The translations under genes and the position numbers were made by a program. Shown here piece by piece: positions 54,743 through 64,000 of a stretch of 64,000 nt of DNA (the stretch's first letter is position 1; each line of letters opens with the position of its first letter). Source of the DNA: Rhipicephalus microplus (lineage: Eukaryota > Arthropoda > Arachnida > Ixodida > Ixodidae); contig NC_134709.1 in NCBI RefSeq assembly GCF_043290135.1, forward strand, positions 68,670,956 to 68,734,955, given 5' to 3'. The notes beneath the pieces are model-generated. The model saw only the letters and a list, made by a program, of their open reading frames with translations, ran no database searches and was not told the origin of the DNA.

Positions 54743-55786
54743 AGATAGGTTAGATTTTAGATTCAGTAAGGAAAAATCAGCAGTCATGATTTTCAATGAC
54801 AACGAAGGTAGTGAGCTTAGAATATAGGAGGTCACGCTAGAGATAACAGATAAATACAAATATCTGGGCGTATGGATGAGCAATGGGACCGAGTATCTGA
54901 GGGAACACGAAATATACGGGACGACTAAAGGTAACAGGAATGCAGCAGTCATGAAAAATAGGGCACTGTGGAATTACAATAGGTATGATGTTGTGAGAGG
55001 AATATGGAAAGGGGTCATGGTTCCTGGGCTGACGTTCGGCAATGCGGTCTTGTGCATGAGATCAGAAGTTCAAGCAAGATTAGAAATTAAGCAACGTGGA
55101 ATAGGTAGGCTTGCTTTAGGAGCTCACGGGAATACACCAAATCAGGGAGTACAAGGTGATATGGGATGGACATCATTTGAGGGCAGGGAAGCTAGCCGCA
55201 AGATAAAATTTGAGAAGCGATTGAGAGAAAGGGGGAAGAGCGTGGGGCTAGGAAGGTTTTCAGCTACTTGTACATGAAGAATGTCGATACAAAATGGAGA
55301 AAGCGAACCAGGAAGTTGACTGGTAAATACTTAGAAAACAGCAGGTGACCAAACCAAAAAGAACTATCGGTTAAGAAGAAAGTGAAGGAAACGGAGACTG
55401 ACATGTGGAGAATGGGCATGATAAAGAAGTCCGCACTAGAGATCTATCGAACTTTTAAGCAGGAAATTGCCAAGGAAAGGGTCTATGATAATACTCGGGG
55501 TAGTTCTCTACTGTTTGAGGCCAGAACGGGAGTACTGCGAACCAAGAGATATCGGGCCAAATACGAAGGGGTAGACACAGTTTGCAGTGCGTGTGGAGAG
55601 GAAGAAGAAACTGCCGAACACTTGATAATGTTCTGTAAAGGGCTTCACCCTATAGTTCAGGATGATGGCGCAGAGTTTGTCAAAGCACTGGGGTTTAGGG
55701 ACCGGGAGGGCAAAATAAACTTTAAGCGGGTAGACTTAACTAGAAGGAGGTTATCTGATTGGTGGCTAAAGTCAAGGCACGAGTGA
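54743..55786 (+). pseudogene. LINE3 ORF2 C-terminal half, copy A
   Basis: RT thumb region ('KYKYLGVWMSNGTEYL', 'GTTKGNRNAAVMKNRALW') followed by a long basic segment and a C-x2-C-x8-H-x4-C knuckle ('CSACGEEEETAEHLIMFC', about 55589-55642), ending at TGA 55784-55786. Stops include 54825-54827 (TAG) and 55346-55348 (TGA), with a frame change near 55275. No RNase H domain is visible, in contrast to the LINEs at 2.2, 10.3 and 42.1 kb. Confidence 0.8.
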
Positions 55787-55934
55787 AAATTAAACTCTTC
55801 ACTGCAAAGTACGAATCCTCAAACTCTTTTTTTTAAGAAAAAAAATATAATTTTTGGTTCATTAGGTATTACGGCTTGGTGGCGCTAGCCACCGCCCGAT
55901 CTAAAGGGTACAGCCATATCCATCCATCCAGCCG
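54743..55934 (+). mobile_element. LINE3 copy A, 5'-truncated
   Basis: Starts within RT after the catalytic motif and ends with the family 3' end 'tggcgctagccaccgcccga' and a CATC-repeat tail. Nearly collinear with copy B (59839-61398). No TSD was determined. It lies just downstream of the candidate exon at 54530. Confidence 0.85.
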
Positions 55935-57599
55935 TCCAAACGTGTTCCGATTCTCGGACAGAATAAACTCGATGCTGTCTTCTGAGCAGTGTGCGTAGAC
56001 TGTCTACGTGCTGTCTAAGAAAATGTGACCGGTAAAATGGGCAATCGCAGGGAACTGTGGAATACGACGGCTTCCGGTTCGACGCACCACGCGGGTTAGC
56101 AGCGGCACACGCACATTCTTGTACAACTCCGTTGAAAAAAAAAAAAAAAACACGTCTCCGTGCAATGTCAGTGCTTTAGAAGTTGGTTTTGTTTTTGCTA
56201 ACCGTGACTGTGACGATGACAAGGTATACGAAAGCCATGAAGGGCAAGAAAATTTTTTATCGCACTGAAATGATCTGCAATGCTTTTATGCTGCGCAGGG
56301 GTTCTGTCAGTTTGGCTAGCAGATCAGTCGATACAGAAAAACATTTTTCATTGTATGATACGTGACTGCTGATACAAAATCACCATTTTAATGATCTCAG
56401 GGGATGGGGATCACTCTAGCTGTGTGCTAAGAGTTCATTTGTGGATCGCTGCATCGGCCGACATCGTTGGTCGATCGGCATGAAGCGCAGCACGTATTGA
56501 GTGCGTTGGGATATCTTTTTTTTCTAGCTTTCAGCTCTCTATAAGATGCATTTTTTAGTCAAAGCCAGATGCTTATTTAAGCTCTGATCTTGATCAAACA
56601 GCGCTGCACAGTGGTACGTAAACGATACAGTAAGACGTAGACGGCGCCGAATAATCGAAACCTTCCGCTTTTTTAACGCACTCCTTCCTTTGGGTGCCGT
56701 CCTGCGCACAGTTTGACCAAGATAATGCAAATGAACTCGTCCAGCGCTTCGTGTAAACATGCTCTCGAGTGAAGCTTTTATGTTTTTTTCATACATATGA
56801 GTGCAATGGCTGGTGCTCATCTCGAGGCAAGTCGATTTCATTCGCGCGTTTTCATAATATATTTGCTGGGCGCTTGCACAACAATTTATTTCTCTGTATA
56901 ATATTCGCAGCAAATTCATGCGTAAGTTTTTTTTTAGTGTGGAATACACACGTATACGTGATAAAATTGTTTTCGCACACTCTGGCTCCAACGTTCCGTA
57001 CTCAAAGGCTACCTGTCGCTGTGGCTCTGTTTACAGCCGTGACCTCATTTTTCTTTCTTCGTTCCATGAAAATAGAAACACACCGTTCGCCTTTCACGCT
57101 CAAGTTGGAGCAGCCAACGGCTGAACAACCGACCATGATTTATGAACGGGCAACCGCGCACGAAACCCGAATATACTGAGGCTTGTGGCAAAGCGGTTCA
57201 CCGTCGTCTACTCTTCTCGAACCGAAAGGCGGTAGCAGAAGGACGGTGCATCCCACAATCCCTCGCTGTTTTACTGGTCATCTATTAGAACACAGCCTTT
57301 ATAACTTTCTGAGCATGCGTGGTACTCGTTGCTATGCTTGCTAGTGTATTATTTTACCCCTCTTTCTATGTCTATTCTTTTCATTCACTTTCCTTCTTCC
57401 CTCGCGTAGGGCATCAAACCGGGTTCAACCTGCTTAACCCCCCTGCCTTTCCTTTGCTTTATGTTTTTCTTTTTCTCTATTGGTGCCCATTTTTTTCTGC
57501 TCTAGGTGGTGGCGCTATCATCTCTTGCCTTCTCGCATACAATTCCTGTACTTTCCCTATCACCACTATTTGTTAAATTGGCTTCTTGCATATCAGCTT
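55935..57599. other. No recognisable gene
   Basis: A16 run near 56135-56150. 57310-57500 is pyrimidine-rich and includes 'catcaaaccgggttcaacct', which looks like dispersed-repeat sequence. No exon is supported. Confidence 0.35.
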
Positions 57600-57987
57600 A
57601 TGCCTTTGCTTTTTCAAATCTTGCTGAATACGAGCTCTTACCACTCTATGATAACTGCATCGGGTCTTACCAACTACTTCTACATCCTGTACAACGCCTG
57701 GGTGTGTACACTGAAAGAAGTCTATCTTTATTTTTGGTTTCGCCATTAGGAGTTCGCCACGTTCATTTACGGTTAGCCCACTTTCTGAATATGGTATTCA
57801 AGATCCGTAAATTATTACGTTCTGCAAACTGTACTAATAACTCCCCTCTGGCATTTATAGAGCCGATGCCATGTTTTCCCACTGCATAATCTCCGGCCTG
57901 TTTCGTACCCACTTTCGCACAAGGGTGGCCCATCCTGCTCTGGTGAAGGAGTGCAATACTGGCAGGTGGTCGCAAGACAGGCCGCAC
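57600..57987 (-). pseudogene. LINE endonuclease fragment (craniofacial-development-protein-2-like)
   Basis: Minus-strand frame from 57987 gives 'GTKQAGDYAVGKHGIGS', 'ARGELLVQFAERNNLRI' and 'NTIFRKWANRK', the APE-type endonuclease segment known in RTE/BovB-related LINEs and CFDP2-like tick proteins. It then decays through stops (57763 onward) with an 'RTPNGETKNK' remnant. The Asn/Asp of the motif and the terminal Asp-His are not preserved. It may come from the N-terminal part of a LINE3-type element. Confidence 0.65.
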
Positions 57988-59117
57988 TTGGACTTTTCTT
58001 TTTATTTATTTCCAGTGGTTTCTTTCATAACGCGTTTTAAGTAGATATACAATTGGGAACGATCAGGTATGTGCCTGCGAACCAAATTTTGTAATTGAAT
58101 GCTAGGCTGCTGCGGTATCTCTAAAAGTCGAAGATTTCGTTTCACTTTCTTAGCACTGTAGAATATCATCCGATAGCGTAGCACCTCTTGACTTCACATG
58201 ACTCGTAGCTCACCTGGCCTTTTCCTGTTTGAAAGTCTATATTTCCATTATAAATTTTAAAGGAAGAAAAAAAAACGAATGAATTTGCGAGCTTAGGTCG
58301 GCTATGTGCCCTGAAAGACTATCCTGGTCGCGTTTTCATTCTCTCCTAACGTTTTTCCATCTCACTTAATTTTAACATTGTTGGCTTGAAAGTGTCCGCT
58401 ATGTCGGAGTATTGCTGATTTTGAGTGGTGGCACCCATACTTTGACGTTTCCCGTCAACTTATGAGTTGCGCACTCCTGTTTTTCGGAATATTCGGCGGT
58501 TTTTTGTGATTTTTACGATGAGCGTATACGTCGCTGGCAGTTGTACTACTGAAAGGTAAACGCGAAACGTTTCTAACTGCTAGAGAATAGAATAGCGCTG
58601 CATTTGAGGCTCTATCCTATTTCGTTGGTGTTTCGGAGCAGTAATTAAAACTCTATTAAATAGATATAGTGGTGGTGGTCTCCAGGCGGGAGTAAGGTAT
58701 ACTTCCTAGTAATTACATATACAGCTAGCCTAACAACGCAGAAGAGGAAAATTCTAGAGAGCGACGAAAGGCAAAAAACTTCGTACGAGACTAATAACGT
58801 GTAACTGATGTAGGCTTGTATAAAGCAGCCACTAGAGTCTTACAAATATTCTGTAACAACACGTCGAAATACAAGGGTTACAACCGTTTTCAAGGTATTA
58901 CATTGTCTTCAGCCTTTGAATGAAAGGGATGTTAAAATGTTCAATTATACCTACGAGTCAACGTTTTAATGAATCGCATGATCAAGTGGTGAATTATTGA
59001 CACTGTCATTGCATTAGTTAAGCGTCCGCAGTAGCTCCGCGGACGCAGGCTTCCATGAGAAATGGCTGGTAGCCGGAATTCGCAGAGCTCTGCCTGATGC
59101 CCAAATAAATTTTTTTT
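57988..59117. other. No recognisable gene
   Basis: AT-rich with short frames only. Confidence 0.4.
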
Positions 59118-59458
59118 CTCCCATGTTGATAACGATAATTTCATCAGCGTCATCCAGTAATCGAATACATTAGTTAAGGACGTTAACGACACCCTCTTAT
59201 CTTCTTTCGCTGTAAAAAGTTGTTTTAGGGACGATGTTTCCTGTAATATCACTTGGTCGTATCGATCGGCGTCGCTACATCCGGCGTACCTCCCAACTAG
59301 CGTCTCCATTATTCAGTTCATGGCGCCTTCCCATAGGGATGCATCACCCCTAAAAGAACTTTTTACAGCGAAAGAAGATAAGAGTAGCAATGGTGTCTTT
59401 AACTAATGTATTCGACCACAAGATGATGCTGATAAACCTATCGTTATCAACATGGGAG
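59118..59458. repeat. Inverted repeat, about 112-bp arms, 117-bp loop
   Basis: Left arm 59118-59230 and right arm 59348-59458 share CTCCCATGTTGATAACGATA, CGAATACATTAGTTAA and CTTATCTTCTTTCGCTGTAA in opposite orientation. It lies immediately before LINE3 copy B. Confidence 0.8.
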
Positions 59459-60366
59459 AGACAACAGCGTGGTTCAAGAGGACTTGTGGGGAATACTGGA
59501 CACACTAGGTGTGGAAGATGGAGTCACTAATCTTTTAAAGGATATCTGTAAAGGTAACAAGGTAGTTATAAAGTGGGAAAAACAGGTATCCAAGCACACA
59601 GAGGTAAAACGGGGGCTAAGGCAGCGGTGTCGTCTGTCAGCTTTGTTATTCATGATATGCCTACGAGGATTAGAGGCCAAATTAGAGGGAAGCGGACTTG
59701 GCTTCAACCTCTTTTTCGTCAAACAAGTAAACTCATTGAACAGGCACTACCAGTCTTGACGTATGCAGATGATATAGTGCTAATGGCCAAAGACAAGAGA
59801 GATTTAAAAATATTGATGGACATCTGCGGTAATCAGGGAGATAGGTTAGTTTTCAGATTCAGTAAGGAAAAATCAGCAGTCATGATTTTTAATAATAATG
59901 AAGGTAGTGAGCTTAAAATACAGGAGGTCACGCTAGAGATAACAGATAAATACAAATATCTGGGCGTATGGATAAGCAATGAGACCGAGTACCTAGGGGA
60001 ACATGAAATATTCGTGACGACTAAAGGTAACAGGAATGCAACAGTGATGAAAAATAGGGCACTGTGGAATTACAATTGGTATGATGTTGTGAGAGGAATA
60101 TGAAAAGGGGTCATGGTTCCTGGTCTGACGTTCGGCAATGCGGTCTTGTGCATGAGATCAGAAGTTCAAGCAAGATTGGAAATCAAGCAACGTGGAATAT
60201 GTAGGCTTGCCTTAGGAGCTCACGAGAATACACCAAATAAGAGAGTACAAGGTGATACGGTATGGACATCATTTGAGGGCAGGGAAGCTAGCAGCAAGAT
60301 AAAATTTGAGAAGCGACTGAGAGAAATGGGGGAGGAGCGTTGGGCTAGGAAGGTTTCCAGCTACTA

Positions 60367-60625
60367 GTTATTGTTGTTGTTGTTGTTTATTCAAAAATAG
60401 ATACATTTTTTATGAATACATTTTTTGCATGTCGAATGAACAATCGGAGGTCCCAAAGTAAAAACTGTCAGGGGGACCTCCTAACAAAAAGTAAAAAGAG
60501 GATTAGCTTTTGAGTCCGCAAACAGCGACGAAATCACAGCAATATTAAATAGAAATCGGTGCAAAAACATAGGGCCATATGAGCAATAGTGACAATGTGC
60601 TTGACACAAAGAAACCTAAAAGAAT
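60367..60625 (-). mobile_element. Small retroelement 3' end inserted in LINE3 copy B
   Basis: Absent from copy A at the matching place (after 55277). On the plus strand it starts TTATTGTTGTTGTTGTTG; in reverse this gives GAATAAACAACAACAACAA, i.e. a polyadenylation-like signal with a CAA-repeat tail. TSD unclear (AGT only). Confidence 0.6.
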
Positions 60626-61027
60626 GTCATGAAGTACATGAAGTATGTCGATACAAAATGGAGGAAGCGAACCAGAAAATTGACGGGTAAATACTTGGAA
60701 AACTGCAGGAGGCCAAACCAAAAAGAATTATCGGTTAAGAAGAAGGTGGAGGAAGCTGAGACAGATACGTGAAGAATTGGCATGATTAAGAAGTCCGCAC
60801 TAGAGATCTATCGAACTTTTAAGCAGAAAATGGCCAAGCGAAGGATCTATGATAATACTCGAGGTAGTTCTCTACTGTTTGAGGCCAGGACGGGAGTATT
60901 TCGAACCAAGACATATCGCGCCAAATACGAAGGGGTAGACACAGTATGCAGTGCGTGTGGAGAGGAAGAAGAAACTGCCGAACACATGGTAATGTTCTGT
61001 GAAGGGCTTCACCCTATAGTTCAGGAT

Positions 61028-61213
61028 GATGGCGCAGAGTTGTTCAAAACACTGGGATTTAGGGACAGGGAGGGTAAAATAGATGTTAAGCGGGTAGAAT
61101 TAACTAGAAGGAGGTTATCTGATGGCGCAGAGTTGTTCAAAGCGCTAGGATATAGGGACAGGGAGAACAAAATAGATTTTAAGCGGGTAGAAATAACTAG
61201 AAGGAGGTTATCT
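61028..61213 (+). repeat. 93-bp in-frame tandem duplication in LINE3 copy B
   Basis: GATGGCGCAGAGTTGTTCAA occurs at 61028 and 61121. Both copies stay in the same frame. Copy A (about 55664-55757) has one unit. Confidence 0.85.
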
Positions 61214-61398
61214 GATTGGTGGATAAAGTCAAGGCACGAGTGAAAACTAAATCCTTCACTGCAGAGTACTAGTCCTCAACCTCCCTATTTAAAGGAAAAA
61301 AATGAATCTAGTTTTTCGTTCACGAGTGGTTACGGCTTAGTGGCGTTAGCCACCGCCTGATCTAAAGGGTACAGCCATATCAATCCATCCATCCATCG

Positions 61399-61979
61399 CA
61401 CTAAACTGCAGTTGGGTGGCGATGTATTAGATGGCACTGTATGCATTCTGTGTCGGCATTGCCCTTAGTGCATAGTTTATTAGATAGCGCTGTCCCATAG
61501 AGATAAGTGATACATGGCGGTTGGGTGAACGTACACTAGAAGGCGTTGGAGCTGTAGCTGCTCTCTGATGCTGCCGTCTTCTTCACCGCAGACGAAGACG
61601 CCGATCTTGTGCTCAGTCGAGACCTTGTTCGCCTCGACAGAGAGACGTGCTCGTGTCCAGCTGTGCGAAAGCGTAGGACAACATGGAGAGGAAAGAGTGT
61701 TATAACTTCACGCGCATGACCAATCCCGAACAGTACGAGTTGCTGAGGGAGATACTGTCGACGAGTTTAATACCCTTGTTACAATAGCACGCTAACTTCA
61801 GTAACGACGAACCTTAATTAACTGGTCTAACTTATCGTTAGCTTCGCACAAGCTCTTCACCATTCACCCGTGAATATGCTGCGTTGTTTACCGTCTGATT
61901 AGTTCTTGGGCGTTCTGGTGTACAACATGTTCTGTACTATCGATAGGGATAAGGTGTCGACGTTTGGTGCAATTTTGAG
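61399..61979. other. No confirmed gene; weak coding-like stretch
   Basis: ATG 61683 opens 34 codons to TAG 61785-61787 ('YNFTRMTNPEQYELLREI'), faintly reminiscent of the N-terminal part of PIF/Harbinger-type transposases. A CTTCTTCACCGCAG acceptor-like site lies at 61578-61591 in another frame. Confidence 0.2.
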
Positions 61980-61989
61980 TTGGCGGGTT

Positions 61990-61992
61990 GAC

Positions 61993-62041
<49 letters not shown>

Positions 62042-62212
62042 CGCTCAAAGTCACCGAAGTTCGCTAAAAAATGCTTCGCATTTAAAACCATGCACAGGCA
62101 GCGATCATCCTCCGACGAATACAAATAATAAATTTCAAGGTCCCAGCAGGAATCGAGCCAAAGCATTCTGCGTGGCTGTCAAGCATTCTACCACAGAGCT
62201 ATGCCAGGTCTC
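61990..62212 (-). mobile_element. tRNA-headed SINE, family 2, copy 2, with GATA tail
   Basis: On the minus strand: tRNA-like head 'ctctgtggtagaatgcttg', box B 'ggctcgattcctgctggg', a body with 'aaatttattatttg', then 'gcgaagcattttttagcg', 'cgaacttcggtgac' and 'tttgagcgta', ending in (TCTA)n. The head pairs with 40637 and the tail with 20236-20390, linking these as one family. Confidence 0.7.
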
Positions 62213-62220
62213 GGAACTAG

Positions 62221-62459
62221 CCCCGCCGTGGTGGTCTATTGGCTAAGGCACTCGGCTGCTCACCCGCAGGTCGCGGTTTCGAATCCCGGCTGCGGCAGCT
62301 GCATTTCCGGTGGAGGCGGAAATGTTGTAGGCCCGTGTACTCGGATTTGGGTGCACGTTAAAGAACCCCAGGTGGTCGAAATTTCCGGAGCCCTCCACTA
62401 CGGCGTCTCTCATAATCATATGATGGTTTTGGGACGTTAAACCCCACATATCAATCAAA
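62221..62459 (+). mobile_element. Ruka SINE, near-perfect TSD
   Basis: Starts CCCCGCCGTGGTGG and ends ATCAATCAA. Flanks CTCGGAACTA (62210-62219) and CTCGAAACTA (62461-62470) match at 9 of 10. It inserted next to the SINE family 2 copy. Confidence 0.92.
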
Positions 62460-62469
62460 CCTCGAAACT

Positions 62470-62759
62470 AATTTTTAATTGGACGCCAATCTTCGCGAAA
62501 CGTTAATAGTGGTTGCAGTGCTGCCAACCCAATTTTATAAACATTACATTTGTGCTCCTTTGATACAGCCATCAAGTCAGGTGAACGTCCATTGTGGCTA
62601 GTTGCTTTGCGCTGAAGTTGATTAATGTAGCAGTGTCCAGGGCCAGCATCTTCGCGAGCATCAGCTGTTGATATCAGCTTCTAGTGTTGCTAATAGGCAT
62701 GTTCCAGTGGGCATCGTTGCGCAAGTGCAAACAACTGGTCATAAAAACATCTGCAACTC
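62470..62759. other. No recognisable feature
   Basis: AT-rich spacer between a Ruka and the minisatellite element. Confidence 0.4.
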
Positions 62760-63840
62760 TTCAACTTATGTCTGTGCGTGCAACATTTATACATGTATCT
62801 AGCGTCATTTCATGACATGTCTCTAAAAAATGGCAGCATATCCACGCAGTGAATGATGAAGAGTGGGGCGAAGCATTCGTCCGTCCATTCGTTCTTGCTT
62901 CTGTCCGTCCATGCGTCCGTCTGTGTGAGCGTCCATCCGCCCGTCCGTGCGTGCGTCTGTTCGTGCGTCCGTCCCTGCGTTCGTCCATCCATCCGCCCCT
63001 GCGTCCGTTCATGCGCCCATCCATGCATCTGTCTGTGTGTCCGTTCTTCCATCTATTCAACACTCCGAGTACCACCATCTCGCATCTTTTCATCATATAT
63101 TCCCCATATAGAAGCACCGCCATCCAGTGGACATTCCAAGGACTAAACGAGAGGTGGCACACGCATACTTTCCTACGGCTTGCGCTTCGTGTCTACTTCC
63201 AACCTTTAACCACCTCGAGTTCATTGTATATACAAGTTCACTGTATTCATGGCACTGCGGCCCAACACTCGCTAAACCTTTCTAATGCCAAGGATGTTAC
63301 GCCCAGCGAGCATAAGTAGCAACCTTTTCCTGTCAGATAGCGCTAAATGTACATGCCAATGGCTGCTAATGGAAAATGAGAGACAGGAGAATTCGGCTTT
63401 TATTTTCTTACGGCTTGCGCTTCGTATCTACTTCCCACCATTAATGACCTCGAGTTCATTCATGGCATATACTAGTTCATTGTATTCATGGCACTGCGGC
63501 TCAACGCTCGCTAAACCTTTCTAAAACTAAGGAGGTTACACCCAGCGAGTATAACGTAGCAACCCTTTCTTGTCAGATAGTACTCAATGTAGATGCCAAT
63601 GGCTGCTAATGGGGATCGCAGCGTGCGCGTTAACTGAAACCCAAATGCACCTGTCTTTCATTCTCCATTAGCAGCCATTAGCATGTACATTGAGCACTAT
63701 TTTTATTGTACAACAACACACAGAAGAAATCTCTCACCGCCACCACCTTGGAGGTCAAAATGTTATACTTGTTACATACTAGAACGGCTACGAGGGATGA
63801 ACAGGTGCCGCTATGAAGAGCTTCGCCACTCAAAAATTGC
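62760..63840 (-). repeat. GGACG minisatellite element, second copy, inverted
   Basis: The reverse of 9480-10295: core of GTCCGTCCATGCGTCC-type units at 62875-63050, then 'catatagaagcaccgccatc', 'cgagaggtggcac' and 'acctttaaccacctcgag'. The flank is duplicated: the block starting ACGGCTTGCGCTTCGT occurs at 63175 and 63410 (offset 235 bp). Open frames through the core are compositional. Confidence 0.78.
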
Positions 63841-64000
63841 AACATGGTCACCTTCCATCAGCACGCTTCGCATAACGTCGATCCCCAGGTACGTGGGATC
63901 TGCCGAATGTTTTTCATTCTGCACGTGACCTTTCAAATGTTGCTATCGCGTTCATTGCTTCGCCTTTGCGGCAAAGCTGTGACTTTTTTAAAGGCGAAGC
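63832..64000 (+). repeat. Dispersed tick repeat, continues past the window
   Basis: Related to 1-120 and, inverted, to 39945-40065. It ends in 'aaaggcgaagc', also a recurrent motif (compare 'ggggcgaagctcctt' at 9508). Confidence 0.55.

Larger units (their letters stand above)
59469..61243 (+). pseudogene. LINE3 ORF2 (RT to zinc knuckle), copy B
   Basis: RT palm motifs are present but altered: the usual Gly-Cys-Pro-Leu-Ser block reads 'RCRLSALLF'. 'LTYADDIVLMAKDK' is intact. Frame changes occur near 59700, a TGA at 60101-60103 separates two halves, and an insert breaks the region after 60367. The last part (60782-61243) is open and contains two copies of a 31-residue unit ('DGAELFK...RRRLSD'). 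No RNase H is visible. Confidence 0.8.
59467..61398 (+). mobile_element. LINE3 copy B, longer, with insertion and in-frame duplication
   Basis: Begins in RT ('VVQEDLWGILDTLGVED'), includes 'RGLRQRCRLSALLFM', catalytic YADD at 59762-59773, thumb, basic region and knuckle ('CSACGEEEETAEHMVMFC'), and the same 3' end and CATC tail as copy A. ORF pieces are 59469-59759, 59573-60103, 60113-60367 and 60782-61243. A 0.26-kb insert lies at 60367-60625. A 93-bp tandem duplication lies at 61028-61213. Confidence 0.87.

Noticed and set aside
57319..57889. Hydrophobic frames on the plus strand at 57.3-57.9 kb
   Set aside because: They overlap pyrimidine-rich DNA and the antisense of a recognisable LINE endonuclease fragment.
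59118..59458. Twin-priming (5' inversion) as the cause of the inverted repeat before LINE3 copy B
   Set aside because: Twin priming inverts one LINE segment without duplicating it; here both arms hold the same non-LINE sequence.
61683..61787. Possible PIF/Harbinger transposase start
   Set aside because: Only 34 codons with a weak resemblance; no catalytic motif or terminal repeats nearby. Kept only as a remark in the feature list.
61990..62041. Regular GATA array as possible CRISPR-like or tandem gene signal
   Set aside because: It is a simple tetranucleotide tail of a SINE, with no spacers.
8478..62459. tRNA-like heads with good A and B boxes
   Set aside because: They belong to SINEs (Ruka and two other families) with SINE bodies and tails; no cloverleaf of a functional tRNA gene was found.

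Overview
Organism and nature of the window. This is nuclear DNA of a hard tick (Ixodidae). About fourteen full or partial copies of a tRNA-derived SINE matching the tick family Ruka are present (GGCTAAGGTACTCGG head, TTCGAATCCCGGCTG box-B region, ATCA-repeat tail), together with LINE types known in GenBank as 'tick transposon' and tick-type Ty3/gypsy elements. There are no bacterial operons, rRNAs, functional tRNAs or CRISPR arrays. Host protein-coding sequence is sparse and split by introns; most of the DNA is mobile elements, many nested and datable from target-site duplications (TSDs). || Layout. 1-153 dispersed-repeat flank; 154-7561 decayed Ty3/gypsy element (4-bp TSD ATAT) holding an antisense, 5'-truncated RNase H-bearing LINE (2167-3589, 10-bp TSD). 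7831-8800 LINE 3' ends, one split by a Ruka. 9480-10295 a GGACG-type minisatellite element, second copy inverted at about 62760-63840. 10308-16251 a near full-length APE/RT/RNase H LINE (12-bp TSD) with a Ruka in ORF1. 17573-19985 a foldback element with about 490-bp inverted arms, a strict 147-bp tandem repeat and a captured RNase H fragment. 21083-25822 a young, internally deleted Ty3/gypsy element with nearly identical 650-bp LTRs and the rare integrase-before-RT order (Gmr1-like). 26061-29935 two related dispersed repeats and tRNA-SINEs. 42100-47003 a second LINE broken by an LTR relic. 53834-54296 a piggyBac-type MITE. 54743-55934 and 59467-61398 two copies of a third LINE. || Possible host genes. 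The best candidates are two dispersed pairs of exons on the + strand. At 30117 and 41560, splice acceptors are followed by signal-peptide exons that align without gaps. At 34535 and 51605, strong splice acceptors are followed by short terminal exons with identical cysteine spacing (C-x5-CC-x4-C-x4-C), a stop codon and AATAAA. I read these as two paralogous genes for small secreted knottin-like peptides, whose introns have been invaded by transposons. A possible first coding exon with a GTAAGT donor lies at 54530-54619. || How the parts relate. LINEs supply reverse transcriptase and endonuclease; the SINEs (Ruka and two further tRNA-headed families) are likely passengers. The deleted Gmr1-like element must have been copied in trans. 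Nesting gives relative ages: gypsy, then the LINE inside it; LINE, then the Ruka inside it; LINE, then the LTR relic inside it. Several long stretches (16.3-17.5, 35.4-38.1, 49-51.6, 51.7-53.8, 55.9-57.6, 58-59.1 kb) show nothing I can identify.
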